Positions 18,218 through 25,048 of a DNA stretch of 30,865 nt are shown here, piece by piece. The notes under the pieces are model-generated. The model worked only from the letters and a program-made list of their open reading frames with translations, was not told the DNA's origin and did not search any database. Made by a program: the position numbers and the translations under genes. Source of the stretch: Bacilli bacterium. GTDB lineage: Bacteria; Bacillota_I; Bacilli_A; RF39; UBA660. Numbering within the stretch: position 1 is the stretch's first letter; every line of letters starts with the position of its first letter. The stretch is taken from NCBI GenBank assembly GCA_016295795.1, contig JAEDKN010000009.1, positions 1 to 30,865 on the forward strand, given 5' to 3'.

Positions 18218-18246
18218 AGTATAAAAAAGTCACTACGACTTTTCAA
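18218..18246 (-). promoter_or_regulatory. ftsK promoter
   Basis: Minus strand TTGAAA (18241-18246), 17-base spacer, TATACT (18218-18223), about 40 bases before the TTG start. Confidence 0.65.
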
Positions 18247-18292
18247 TTTAATTATTTTCAGGTTTATATTATATTATGTCATATTTATAAAA

Positions 18293-18322
18293 CACAAAAA
18301 AAGAATCGATATTTCATCGATT
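18293..18322 (-). terminator. Intrinsic terminator of ftsA-ftsZ
   Basis: Minus strand AATCGAT-GAAAT-ATCGATT (7-bp stem, arms 18304-18310 and 18316-18322) followed by CTTTTTTTG, ten bases after the ftsZ stop. Confidence 0.85.
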
Positions 18323-18331
18323 ACAAAACTT

Positions 18332-19432
18332 TTAGAAATTTCTCCTCATGAATGGTGGATATTCATATTCACCATCGTCATTAGATTCATCTTCATCATC
18401 ATCTATATTTATTACTTCTTGTTCTCTAGTTCTTCTTGTATTAACTCCTGATTGAACATTATTATAAAGAGGTTCCTTATTAGACTTATCAAATCCTGTT
18501 GCGATTACAGTAACAATTACTTCATCTGTTAAATTTTCATTAATTACTGAACCAAAGATAGTATTTATATCAGTATTTGCAGCAGCTCTTACAACCTCTG
18601 CAGCTTGTTCTGCTTCAAATAATGTCAAATTAAGTCCACCAGTGATATTTATAATAGCATCTGTTGCACCTGAAATACTTGTTTCAAGAAGCGGACTAGT
18701 AACTGCTTGTTTTGCAGCCTCAATCGCTCTATCTTCTCCCATACCAATACCAATACCAATAATAGCATTACCAGATTTTTCCATAACTGCTTTTACATCT
18801 GCGAAATCAAGATTAACAAGACCTACAACAGCTATTAAATCAGATATTGATTGAACACCACGTCTTAGAACGTTATCTACTTCTTTAAATGCTTCTAACA
18901 TTGGAGTGGATTTATCTATGATTTCTCTTAAACGATCATTAGGAATCACAATTATAGTATCTACGTGTTTTTTTAATTCTTCAATACCAACCATTGCATT
19001 TTCCATTCTCTTTCTTCCTTCAAAAGTGAAGGGTTTAGTTACTATAGCAACGGTTAAAGCCCCCAATCCTTGCGCTATTTCTGCAATAACGGGAGCTGCA
19101 CCAGAACCAGTTCCACCACCCATTCCACAGGTAATGAAAACCATGTCAGCGCCACTCAATGCCTCTTCTATTTCTTTTTTAGATTCAACCGCAGCCTCTC
19201 TTCCTATCTCTGGTTTTGCTCCTGCTCCCAATCCGTCAGTAAGACTTGCACCAATTTGAATCTTTTTTTCTGCTTTAGAATTATTCAAAACTTGTAAATC
19301 AGTATTAGCTACAATAAATTCTACACCTTTTACCCCTGTTTCTATCATTCGGTTAACGGCATTTCCTCCTCCGCCACCAACACCAATGACTTTTATTTTA
19401 GCTAACTGATCCATTTCTAACGCACCAAACAT
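18332..19432 (-). CDS. ftsZ: Cell division GTPase FtsZ
   Basis: A 366-residue tubulin-like GTPase that forms the division ring. Nucleotide-binding pieces: IGVGGGGGNAVNRMI (16-30), VANTDLQVL (41-49), the tubulin signature GGGTGSG (105-111), and the T7 loop NLDFADVK needed for GTP hydrolysis in the next subunit. A short acidic linker (INIDDDEDESNDDGE) leads to the C-terminal conserved peptide YPPFMRRNF, the site for FtsA and other partners. AAGGAGG lies seven bases before the ATG. It follows ftsA by 11 bases in a two-gene operon closed by a terminator. The linker is short compared with B. subtilis. Confidence 0.98.
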   Translation of the reverse strand: MFGALEMDQLAKIKVIGVGGGGGNAVNRMIETGVKGVEFIVANTDLQVLNNSKAEKKIQIGASLTDGLGAGAKPEIGREAAVESKKEIEEALSGADMVFITCGMGGGTGSGAAPVIAEIAQGLGALTVAIVTKPFTFEGRKRMENAMVGIEELKKHVDTIIVIPNDRLREIIDKSTPMLEAFKEVDNVLRRGVQSISDLIAVVGLVNLDFADVKAVMEKSGNAIIGIGIGMGEDRAIEAAKQAVTSPLLETSISGATDAIINITGGLNLTLFEAEQAAEVVRAAANTDINTIFGSVINENLTDEVIVTVIATGFDKSNKEPLYNNVQSGVNTRRTREQEVINIDDDEDESNDDGEYEYPPFMRRNF

Positions 19433-19443
19433 AATCTTCCTCC

Positions 19444-20685
19444 TTAATTGCCAGTAAAATATCCAAAGATTTTACTCACGATTGTATCATTGTTTATATT
19501 TAATAAATTCTTTTTATTATCCATTAGAGAATCCAATTTATCCTCATCAAACATAGAATAATTTATATCCCTTAATTTCAATTTTTCATGAAAATATTTT
19601 ATAATTCCCATCGCAGTTGAATATTTATTATTTCTAATTCCAAGCGTTGTTATATTCAAGGTAGATGCATTTATCCCCAAAACATTTTCAACAACATAAC
19701 CAAATCCAGTCAATTCGGTTATACCTCCTGTTACAATTATATAACTAATTTTTCGGTTTGTTAAGTTATTTATGCTTTTTTTTGCAAGTTTTAACAATTC
19801 ACTTATTCTTGCTTCGACTATTTCCGATAGCTCATATTGATTAATTTTTATTGTTTCTTCTTTATTTAAAGTTAATTCAATATTATCATTGCTATCTGCA
19901 TATTTTCTACTACTTACCGAAAAATTTTCTTTTAAATCACGTGCTGTGGCCAAATCAATCCCATAAATATATGATATATCTTTATCTATGTTTTTACTTC
20001 CTAAATTAATTATATCATCTTTAATTATTATTCCCTTATTAAAAATCGATACGCTTATAGTCTCATCACCAATATCAACTATAGCTCCTATTTCTTTTTC
20101 TGTGTCTTTTCCTCTTGCTTCATAATAATCGCCTATTGTTTTAAAGATCACATCTTTAGCCTCTATATCACATAAACTACAAACTTCTAATACATCAAAC
20201 AAACTTTTCTTTGGTGCGGTAACCATAACAGCTTTTACACTTAGATAATCGCCTTTTTTCCCCTTAGGATCAATTATATTATCTATATCATCTATTTTAA
20301 AAGTTATTGGTATTGTTGTAATAAGCTCATAATCCTCAGGAACCTTATCTATTATTGAATCACTTAAACAATTTACTATATCCTCACCAATTACTTCATC
20401 ACCTATAATTTTTGTTGTTCCAGAAACAACACTTAATTTTCTATCGTTAGAAGGAATAGTTACAACTGCCTCTTGTACTTTTAGCCCTATTGTAGATTCT
20501 ATTTCCTTTAGTGCATTTTTTATTGAATCACTAACTTTTTCTTTGTCAACTATTAAACCCCTTCTAACCCCGTGACTTTTAACACTCGTAGAAGCCAATA
20601 CATGAAATTTCTTATTAAATACTTCACTAACTACTATCTTTATACTATCACTGCCAATGTCTATACCAGTATAAATTTTCCTCAT
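19444..20685 (-). CDS. ftsA: Cell division protein FtsA
   Basis: A 413-residue actin-fold ATPase that ties FtsZ to the membrane. It starts MRKIYTGIDIGSDSIKIVVS (phosphate 1 loop), then SHGVRRGLIVDKEKVSDSI (domain 1C entry), a second phosphate loop region GAIVDIGDETISVSIFNKG (about 197-215), and IIVTGGITELTGF (adenosine region). The end, NDTIVSKIFGYFTGN, can form the amphipathic membrane-targeting helix typical of FtsA. GAGG is about nine bases before the ATG, and a TTGAAA/TATAAT promoter is upstream. It is expressed with ftsZ. No mraZ, mur or fts cluster precedes it; the next genes upstream are the bacteriocin operon. Confidence 0.96.
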   Translation of the reverse strand: MRKIYTGIDIGSDSIKIVVSEVFNKKFHVLASTSVKSHGVRRGLIVDKEKVSDSIKNALKEIESTIGLKVQEAVVTIPSNDRKLSVVSGTTKIIGDEVIGEDIVNCLSDSIIDKVPEDYELITTIPITFKIDDIDNIIDPKGKKGDYLSVKAVMVTAPKKSLFDVLEVCSLCDIEAKDVIFKTIGDYYEARGKDTEKEIGAIVDIGDETISVSIFNKGIIIKDDIINLGSKNIDKDISYIYGIDLATARDLKENFSVSSRKYADSNDNIELTLNKEETIKINQYELSEIVEARISELLKLAKKSINNLTNRKISYIIVTGGITELTGFGYVVENVLGINASTLNITTLGIRNNKYSTAMGIIKYFHEKLKLRDINYSMFDEDKLDSLMDNKKNLLNINNDTIVSKIFGYFTGN

Positions 20686-20715
20686 TTCAATACCTCGCTT
20701 CTATTTTCTATATTT

Positions 20716-20743
20716 ATTATACTATATTTCTTTTTTATTTCAA
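20716..20743 (-). promoter_or_regulatory. ftsA-ftsZ promoter
   Basis: Minus strand TTGAAA (20738-20743), 16-base spacer, TATAAT (20716-20721), about 30 bases before the ftsA ATG and about 40 bases after the bacteriocin terminator. Confidence 0.65.
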
Positions 20744-20785
20744 ATACTAATTCAACAAAAGGATGAAATTTCCATTTTATATGCA

Positions 20786-20813
20786 AACAAAAAAGAAGAG
20801 AACAAGCTCTTCT
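20786..20813 (-). terminator. Intrinsic terminator of the bacteriocin operon
   Basis: Minus strand AGAAGAG-CTTGTT-CTCTTCT followed by TTTTTGTTT (arms 20807-20813 and 20794-20800). The stem begins at the last base of the stop codon of the last small gene. Confidence 0.85.
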
Positions 20814-20980
20814 CAACAAACAACTCTTTCAAAAACATATCTCAAAAAAGTTCCAATATAATCTCCTAAATTAAATATAGTTACTACCAAATAATTAAAA
20901 ATAATAACAATTAAAGGAAAAACAAAAATTGAAGCAATAACTATAAATTTCTTTCTACTTTGAGTTAATCTTTTTATCAT
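20813..20980 (-). CDS. Small one-helix membrane protein, candidate bacteriocin immunity protein
   Basis: A 55-residue ORF. The basic start MIKRLTQSRKK is followed by a hydrophobic helix at about 12-36 (FIVIASIFVFPLIVIIF), then LGDYIGTFLRYVFERVVC to the end. There is no double-glycine leader. The last 18 residues match residues 36-53 of precursor B without a gap: Leu, Gly, [Ile/Leu], Gly, [Thr/Ser], Leu, Arg and the final Cys coincide. Its ATG overlaps the precursor B stop as ATGA, so translation is coupled. Position directly after the precursors and membrane character suggest an immunity protein; the shared motif suggests it protects by occupying the same partner or by binding the toxin. Function is inference. 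Confidence 0.72.
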   Translation of the reverse strand: MIKRLTQSRKKFIVIASIFVFPLIVIIFNYLVVTIFNLGDYIGTFLRYVFERVVC

Positions 20981-21144
20981 ATACTGCACATCTTTCCAGA
21001 CCCTCCTCTTCTTAATGCAGAACCTAGGCTTCTTCCTAATTCTAGAATAATTTTAACTCCAGCAGTTAATGAATTTATTAATGTTCCGGACACAGATAGT
21101 CCTCCCTCAATAGAGAATATTTCATTCTTTTTTATCTCAATCAT
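20977..21144 (-). CDS. Double-glycine bacteriocin precursor B (class II, two-peptide type)
   Basis: A 55-residue precursor. The leader MIEIKKNEIFSIEGG has the double-glycine pattern Glu(-8), Ile(-7), Ile(-4), Gly-Gly, so cleavage is expected after residue 15 by the C39 domain of the linked transporter. The 40-residue core is cationic and amphipathic: LSVSGTLINSLTAGVK, then IILELGRSLGSALRR with a GxxxG (37-41), a Gly-rich GGSG turn and a single Cys at 53. GxxxG helix-helix contacts are a hallmark of two-peptide class IIb bacteriocins. GGGAGG (complement of bases 21149-21154, at the stop of precursor A) serves as its ribosome binding site, five bases before the ATG. A peptide pheromone role is possible but no receptor kinase is adjacent. 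Confidence 0.82.
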   Translation of the reverse strand: MIEIKKNEIFSIEGGLSVSGTLINSLTAGVKIILELGRSLGSALRRGGSGKMCSI

Positions 21145-21153
21145 ATAACCTCC

Positions 21154-21294
21154 CTAATTACATTTAAGTGGACGGAAAAATCCATCTAGCACTCCTATTA
21201 AAAAAACAATTCCTGCTCCTATTCCTATAGCTGTCCATGCACTTATTGCACCACCATCAATATTTGATAATTCTTTATTTTCAATTTCTTTCAT
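21154..21294 (-). CDS. Double-glycine bacteriocin precursor A (class II, two-peptide type)
   Basis: A 46-residue precursor. The leader MKEIENKELSNIDGG has Glu(-8), Leu(-7), Ile(-4) and Gly-Gly, aligning position by position with the 15-residue leader of precursor B. The 31-residue core is a hydrophobic Gly-rich helix (AISAWTAIGIGAGIVFLIG, with GxxxG at residues 24-28) followed by a short cationic end, VLDGFFRPLKCN, with a single Cys at 45. This looks like a membrane-spanning toxin helix. GGGGGATATA stands before the ATG. The start lies 14 bases inside the end of the accessory gene, and precursor B begins 9 bases after its stop. The equal leader lengths and tandem order support a two-component bacteriocin. 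Confidence 0.82.
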   Translation of the reverse strand: MKEIENKELSNIDGGAISAWTAIGIGAGIVFLIGVLDGFFRPLKCN

Positions 21295-21715
21295 TATATC
21301 CCCCTATTTTTTCAAAAATATATGTTAAAATGGTCTGTTTACATTCTAATATCTTAATATCTAGAGCGCTGTTTTTGGGCGCCAAATCATCTTTTAATTC
21401 TATTTCTAAAGTTATTTCATAAAGCACAATATCATTTTGTAAAACAACGCTTGTTTCAATCACTTTATAATGATAATTAGTATGTTTTATTATAATATAT
21501 TTATTATCAATAACTTTATCAATGTCATTTTCATGAACTACCAATTTCAATCGATTTTTTTCTATTAAGATACATTTATTAACATAGTATTTCTTATAAA
21601 CAATATTTTTTAATGTTACAAGCAATAATATTGTTATTGTTACTAGAAAAACAAGCCAAATTTTACTCAGCTTAAAATCATCTTTATAAATATTGTTATA
21701 TTCTACAACATCCAT
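21281..21715 (-). CDS. Short HlyD-like transport accessory protein
   Basis: About 144 residues from ATG 21715 (GGTGA eight bases upstream; a GTG/ATG start at 21730 is the alternative). It has a short cytoplasmic part, one membrane helix at about 17-37 (KIWLVFLVTITILLLV), and an outside domain rich in beta-type segments (KLVVHENDIDKVI, KYIIIKHTNYHYKVI, VLYEITLEIELKD). Topology and position directly after a C39 ABC transporter fit the membrane-fusion (HlyD/LcnD) accessory protein, but those are normally 400-470 residues with a coiled-coil hairpin, which is missing here. It may be a minimal accessory form or a different envelope factor. It overlaps the transporter by about 20 bases and precursor A by 14. 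Confidence 0.7.
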   Translation of the reverse strand: MDVVEYNNIYKDDFKLSKIWLVFLVTITILLLVTLKNIVYKKYYVNKCILIEKNRLKLVVHENDIDKVIDNKYIIIKHTNYHYKVIETSVVLQNDIVLYEITLEIELKDDLAPKNSALDIKILECKQTILTYIFEKIGGYNERN

Positions 21716-23786
21716 TGTAGATTTCACCATTTTTTAGTGTAAATACTTTATCAAAAAGCTCATTATTATTAAATCTATGCGATATAACAATTATTGTTTT
21801 ATTTGTTAGAAGTTCAAATATATTAGTAAGAATATTTTTTTCACTTTCTATATCAAGTTCACTAAAACTTTCATCAAAAATATAAATACTACTTTCTTTT
21901 AATAAAGATCTAGCTATAATAATTTTTTGCCTTTCTCCCCCACTTATATTAAAGCCATTCTCTTCTATAAGAAAATCATATTTACTTATGTTTTTATCTG
22001 CAATCAAATCAACATGTACTTTCTTGCATATATCTAGAAACTTATCATATGTAACCTCCCTTTCTAAAACAATATTATTATATATAGAATCACTAAATAA
22101 CATTTCTTTTTGTGAAACATAACAAATGTCACGCCTAATTTTTATTAAATTATAATCATTGATATCTTTATCATCTATCATTATCATATTGTTTCCAACT
22201 TCAAAGTATTTAACTAAAATCTTAGCTAAAGTGCTTTTACCACTTCCACTATCGCCACATAGTAAAATTCGCTCTCCACTTTTAATATTCAAATTTATAT
22301 TTTTTAATAAATTATCCCGACCATTATAAGAATAACTTAAATTATTTATATCAATATTTCCCAAAATATTGATGTTTGAATATTTCTTATCTAGAATATA
22401 ATTTTCTGCTTGAATACAATATAGATCTCTAATTCTCCTTATCGCAACTTTTGACTTTTTAACATGCAGATCAAAATCAGCAATATTTTTTAAAGGCTCT
22501 AGAAAATAGATTATTAGAGCATTATAAGTTATAAGCGACTCTAAAGTCATTTTATTTTCTAATACAAAATAACCACCAATAATCAATACAAGAACCAATC
22601 CTATTGAATTTGTTAAATCTTTAAAAAAACTTTGGATATTAAAAAATTTCACAAGTCGATAATTCTTATTTAAATATTTATTGTAAATATCACTAAGTTT
22701 GTGTTCAAATTCTCTTTCTAAAACCAAACTTTTTATGGTGGGTGTTGCTTCTATAGATTCAATTAAACAAGTATTAACTTTAGAAATATTTTGTTGATTT
22801 TCTAAAACAAGATCATGCATTCTTTCAGAAAATAATTTTATTATAAAAAAATATAAAACAATAACCAAACTAGAAATAATAGTCAATGTTAAATTTAATT
22901 TTAATAAAAAGAAAAAGACAATCACAACCAACACTCCATCAACAAATAAATACATAAATAAATTACATAGTGCTTCTCTAATACTGTTCAAGTCATTTAT
23001 CCTAGATAATATATCACCAGTGGATCTAGTTTTATAATACATATAAGGAAGTGAAAGAATATGTCTGAATACATTATTTGTCAAGATAAAGGCTACTCTA
23101 TTATTTACATAATTGAATAGATTCGTTCGCATATAATCAGTTACATGCTTGAGTACAGTAAATATAAATAAATTTCCAGCTATAAAATATAGATTTGTCA
23201 ATGATTCCGTATTGATTGCATCTTCTATAATAAATTGAAATCCATATGATAATAAAATATTTAATAATGTATAGAACAAAGAAAATATAAAGATAGTTAT
23301 GATAGTATTTTTGTATTTTAAAATGCTTTTTAGTATTAAATTAACGAAAGTTTTATCTTCTTTTATATTAGGTATAATTTTATTAGGAATAAATATTAAA
23401 AATTTATTTGTGCTTATTTTATTAAATTCTTTTACCCTGAATTTCCTTATTCCCCAAGACGGATCAGCAACAGTAATAAATCTACTATTAATGTCATGAA
23501 TAACAACAAAATGCTTATACCTGGAATCTATAATAACATGTGCTATACAAGGAAGAAGACTTTTATCTAAGTCTTTAACATCCCCTTTTAGCGCTCTAGT
23601 ATCAAAACCTAAAGTTTTTGCGGCTTCAAACAAGTAATATGCATTTGTACCCTCTTTACTTGTATTAGTTAAAACTCTTAAATATTCATAAGGAACACTC
23701 CCTCCATGTGTTTTTATGATTGTTAAAAGAGATGCTATACCACAATCTTTTATATTATCTTGCATAACGCATTCATATTTTTTTAT
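21696..23786 (-). CDS. Peptidase-containing ABC transporter (C39) for bacteriocin maturation and export
   Basis: About 696 residues. Domain order: C39 cysteine protease (Gln9, Cys15 in QDNIKDCGIAS, His92 in KHFVVIHD, Asp108 in ADPSWG), six membrane helices (about 155-430), and an ABC domain with Walker A GDSGSGKS (511-518), Q-loop VSQKEML, signature ISGGERQ (614-620) and Walker B IYIFDES. It removes double-glycine leaders while exporting the peptides; the two precursors downstream are the obvious substrates. The reading frame continues upstream of the first ATG (23765) as IKKYECV, the normal C39 beginning, to an ATA at 23786 exactly 7 bases after a perfect AGGAGG; the ATG itself has no binding site. 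An ATA start is therefore proposed. The stop overlaps the next gene. Confidence 0.93.
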   Translation of the reverse strand: MKKYECVMQDNIKDCGIASLLTIIKTHGGSVPYEYLRVLTNTSKEGTNAYYLFEAAKTLGFDTRALKGDVKDLDKSLLPCIAHVIIDSRYKHFVVIHDINSRFITVADPSWGIRKFRVKEFNKISTNKFLIFIPNKIIPNIKEDKTFVNLILKSILKYKNTIITIFIFSLFYTLLNILLSYGFQFIIEDAINTESLTNLYFIAGNLFIFTVLKHVTDYMRTNLFNYVNNRVAFILTNNVFRHILSLPYMYYKTRSTGDILSRINDLNSIREALCNLFMYLFVDGVLVVIVFFFLLKLNLTLTIISSLVIVLYFFIIKLFSERMHDLVLENQQNISKVNTCLIESIEATPTIKSLVLEREFEHKLSDIYNKYLNKNYRLVKFFNIQSFFKDLTNSIGLVLVLIIGGYFVLENKMTLESLITYNALIIYFLEPLKNIADFDLHVKKSKVAIRRIRDLYCIQAENYILDKKYSNINILGNIDINNLSYSYNGRDNLLKNINLNIKSGERILLCGDSGSGKSTLAKILVKYFEVGNNMIMIDDKDINDYNLIKIRRDICYVSQKEMLFSDSIYNNIVLEREVTYDKFLDICKKVHVDLIADKNISKYDFLIEENGFNISGGERQKIIIARSLLKESSIYIFDESFSELDIESEKNILTNIFELLTNKTIIVISHRFNNNELFDKVFTLKNGEIYNGCCRI

Positions 23787-23790
23787 TTTT

Positions 23791-23799
23791 TCACCTCCT
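23791..23799 (-). promoter_or_regulatory. Ribosome binding site that points to an ATA start
   Basis: Minus strand AGGAGGTGA, a full anti-16S match, with 7 bases between AGGAGG and ATA (23786). The first in-frame ATG is 28 bases away, and an out-of-frame ATG (23776) opens only a very short frame. An in-frame TGA at 23799-23801 limits any longer start. Confidence 0.7.
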
Positions 23800-23842
23800 C
23801 AACATATAATATAATTCTTATGTAAGTCTTTTCCTCAACGCA

Positions 23843-23872
23843 AACAAAAAAAGTTGATATGTAATCAACTTT
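23843..23872 (-). terminator. Intrinsic terminator of the phosphorelay/InlB-repeat operon
   Basis: Minus strand AAAGTTGAT-TACAT-ATCAACTTT (9-bp stem, arms 23864-23872 and 23850-23858) followed by TTTTTTGTTTG, about 20 bases after the repeat-protein stop. It separates this operon from the bacteriocin operon. Confidence 0.85.
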
Positions 23873-23891
23873 AAAATAATATTTATTTATA

Positions 23892-25019
23892 TTAATTTCC
23901 GCTTGAAGTATCTTCTCTCCATACAGCCTTTAAAGTTATATTAGAAGTTATACTACTACTAAAATTATAATCTTTTCCATTTAATTGCCAAGAAACGAAT
24001 ATAAAGCCTTCCTTAGTTGGATCTGCAGGTTTGGATATAGTCTTGCCTTCTGATACTGTCTTACTTGTTATACTGCTTCCTCCATCAGTATCAAATGTTA
24101 CTGTATAACTATTAGGATTTCTCCATACAGCTTTTAGCGTTATATTTTGTGTTACCTTAGTAGAAAAATCATAATCTTTTCCATTTAGTTGCCAAGAAAC
24201 AAATATCTTTCCTGCTTTTGTAGGATTAGCTGGCTTAGTTGCAGTTTTATTCTTTTCAACCGATTGACTTTTTACTGTAGAACCACCATCAGAATTAAAT
24301 GTTACAGTAAATGTATCTACCTTTTTCCATACAGCTTTTAGCGTTATATTTTGTGTTACCTTAGTAGAAAAATCATAATCTTTTCCATCTAACTGCCAAG
24401 AAACAAAAGTATATCCTTGCTTCGTTGGATTTGCCGGCTTATTAACCATTCCATCTTTTTCCACTGTTTGTGAATTTATCTTAGAACCACCATCAGAATT
24501 AAATGTTACAACAAAGCTGTTTCCATCTTGCTTTTTCCACGTTGCTTTCAATGTTATATCAGAAGTTACCTCTTTATTAAAATCATATTCTACATTATCA
24601 ATATACCACTTATCGAATATAAATCCTTCTTTTGTTGGATCAACAGGTTTTTGTAATAAATTTCCTTTTGCTACCATAACCGGATCAATACTACTTCCTC
24701 CATCAGTATCAAATGTTACTGTATATGTATCTTGTAAATTTGATTCTTGCCATTTGGCTTCCAATACAATATCCTCAGTTATCTTAGTATTAAAATTAAA
24801 TAATACTTCTTTATTATACCATCCTAAGAATTCATATCCTTCTTTTGTTGGATCTTCAGGTCTTCTAACATAATTCCCTTTTGATACTTCTTGAGTTATT
24901 TCTGTTTCAATCCCAACAAATTTAACTATATATGTTTTATCTTGTGCTATAAAATAAATGCCTATTCCGATCATTATAATTGAAATAATCAATATAATTA
25001 TTCCTAATTTCTTTTTCAT
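23892..25019 (-). CDS. Membrane-anchored surface protein with five InlB B-type repeats
   Basis: A 375-residue protein with a signal-anchor helix at about 5-24 (LGIIILIISIIMIGIGIYFI) and then five Listeria-Bacteroides (InlB B, Flg_new) repeats at about 29-90, 98-161, 168-231, 236-299 and 304-367. Each has the pattern VTFxxDGGS, KPxxPTKxGxxFxxW, and DFxxxVTxxITLKAxW. Repeat 1 is the most divergent and lacks DGGS. There is no LPxTG motif or second domain, so the protein is held by its N-terminal helix. Such repeats are seen in adhesins and other surface proteins. It is the last gene of the phosphorelay operon, 29 bases after the response regulator, with GGGAG before the ATG. Role unknown. Confidence 0.9.
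   Translation of the reverse strand: MKKKLGIIILIISIIMIGIGIYFIAQDKTYIVKFVGIETEITQEVSKGNYVRRPEDPTKEGYEFLGWYNKEVLFNFNTKITEDIVLEAKWQESNLQDTYTVTFDTDGGSSIDPVMVAKGNLLQKPVDPTKEGFIFDKWYIDNVEYDFNKEVTSDITLKATWKKQDGNSFVVTFNSDGGSKINSQTVEKDGMVNKPANPTKQGYTFVSWQLDGKDYDFSTKVTQNITLKAVWKKVDTFTVTFNSDGGSTVKSQSVEKNKTATKPANPTKAGKIFVSWQLNGKDYDFSTKVTQNITLKAVWRNPNSYTVTFDTDGGSSITSKTVSEGKTISKPADPTKEGFIFVSWQLNGKDYNFSSSITSNITLKAVWREDTSSGN
24123..24388 (-). repeat. Near-identical tandem DNA repeat (204-base period) in the InlB-repeat gene
   Basis: Bases 24123-24184 and 24327-24388 are identical over 62 bases at a spacing of 204 bases (68 codons). They encode the same segment YDFSTKVTQNITLKAVW in repeats 4 and 3. The third similar segment (repeat 5, near 23920) has many silent changes. 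This points to a recent duplication or conversion between repeats 3 and 4. Confidence 0.85.
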
Positions 25020-25048
25020 AATAATTCTCCCTTATATTCTTACATTAA

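Noticed and set aside
17990..18451. Plus-strand frame of 153 codons across ftsK and ftsZ
   Set aside because: It runs antisense through a terminator and two conserved genes, has no ribosome binding site and shows no domain.
18906..19259. Plus-strand frame of 117 codons inside ftsZ
   Set aside because: It is a shadow of the conserved FtsZ GTPase region on the other strand.
9797..21144. Use of the Mycoplasma code (TGA as Trp)
   Set aside because: TGA ends fmt and precursor B at family-appropriate positions, conserved genes use TGG for Trp, and no conserved gene is broken by TGA.
20977..21300. Possible decay products of a larger gene instead of separate small peptides
   Set aside because: Each frame has its own ribosome binding site or stop-start coupling, leaders end in Gly-Gly, and a terminator follows the third stop.
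23801..23840. Promoter of the bacteriocin operon (TTGAGG ... TATATT)
   Set aside because: The only pair found has a 19-base spacer and would start transcription almost at the ribosome binding site. Not convincing enough to list as a feature.
23892..25019. Repeated 200-base units as a CRISPR array or non-coding satellite
   Set aside because: The units are in frame, code for InlB-type repeats, and have no short palindromic direct repeats with unique spacers.
23892..25019. LPxTG sortase anchor in the repeat protein
   Set aside because: The C-terminus ends REDTSSGN directly after repeat 5, with no sorting motif or hydrophobic tail.
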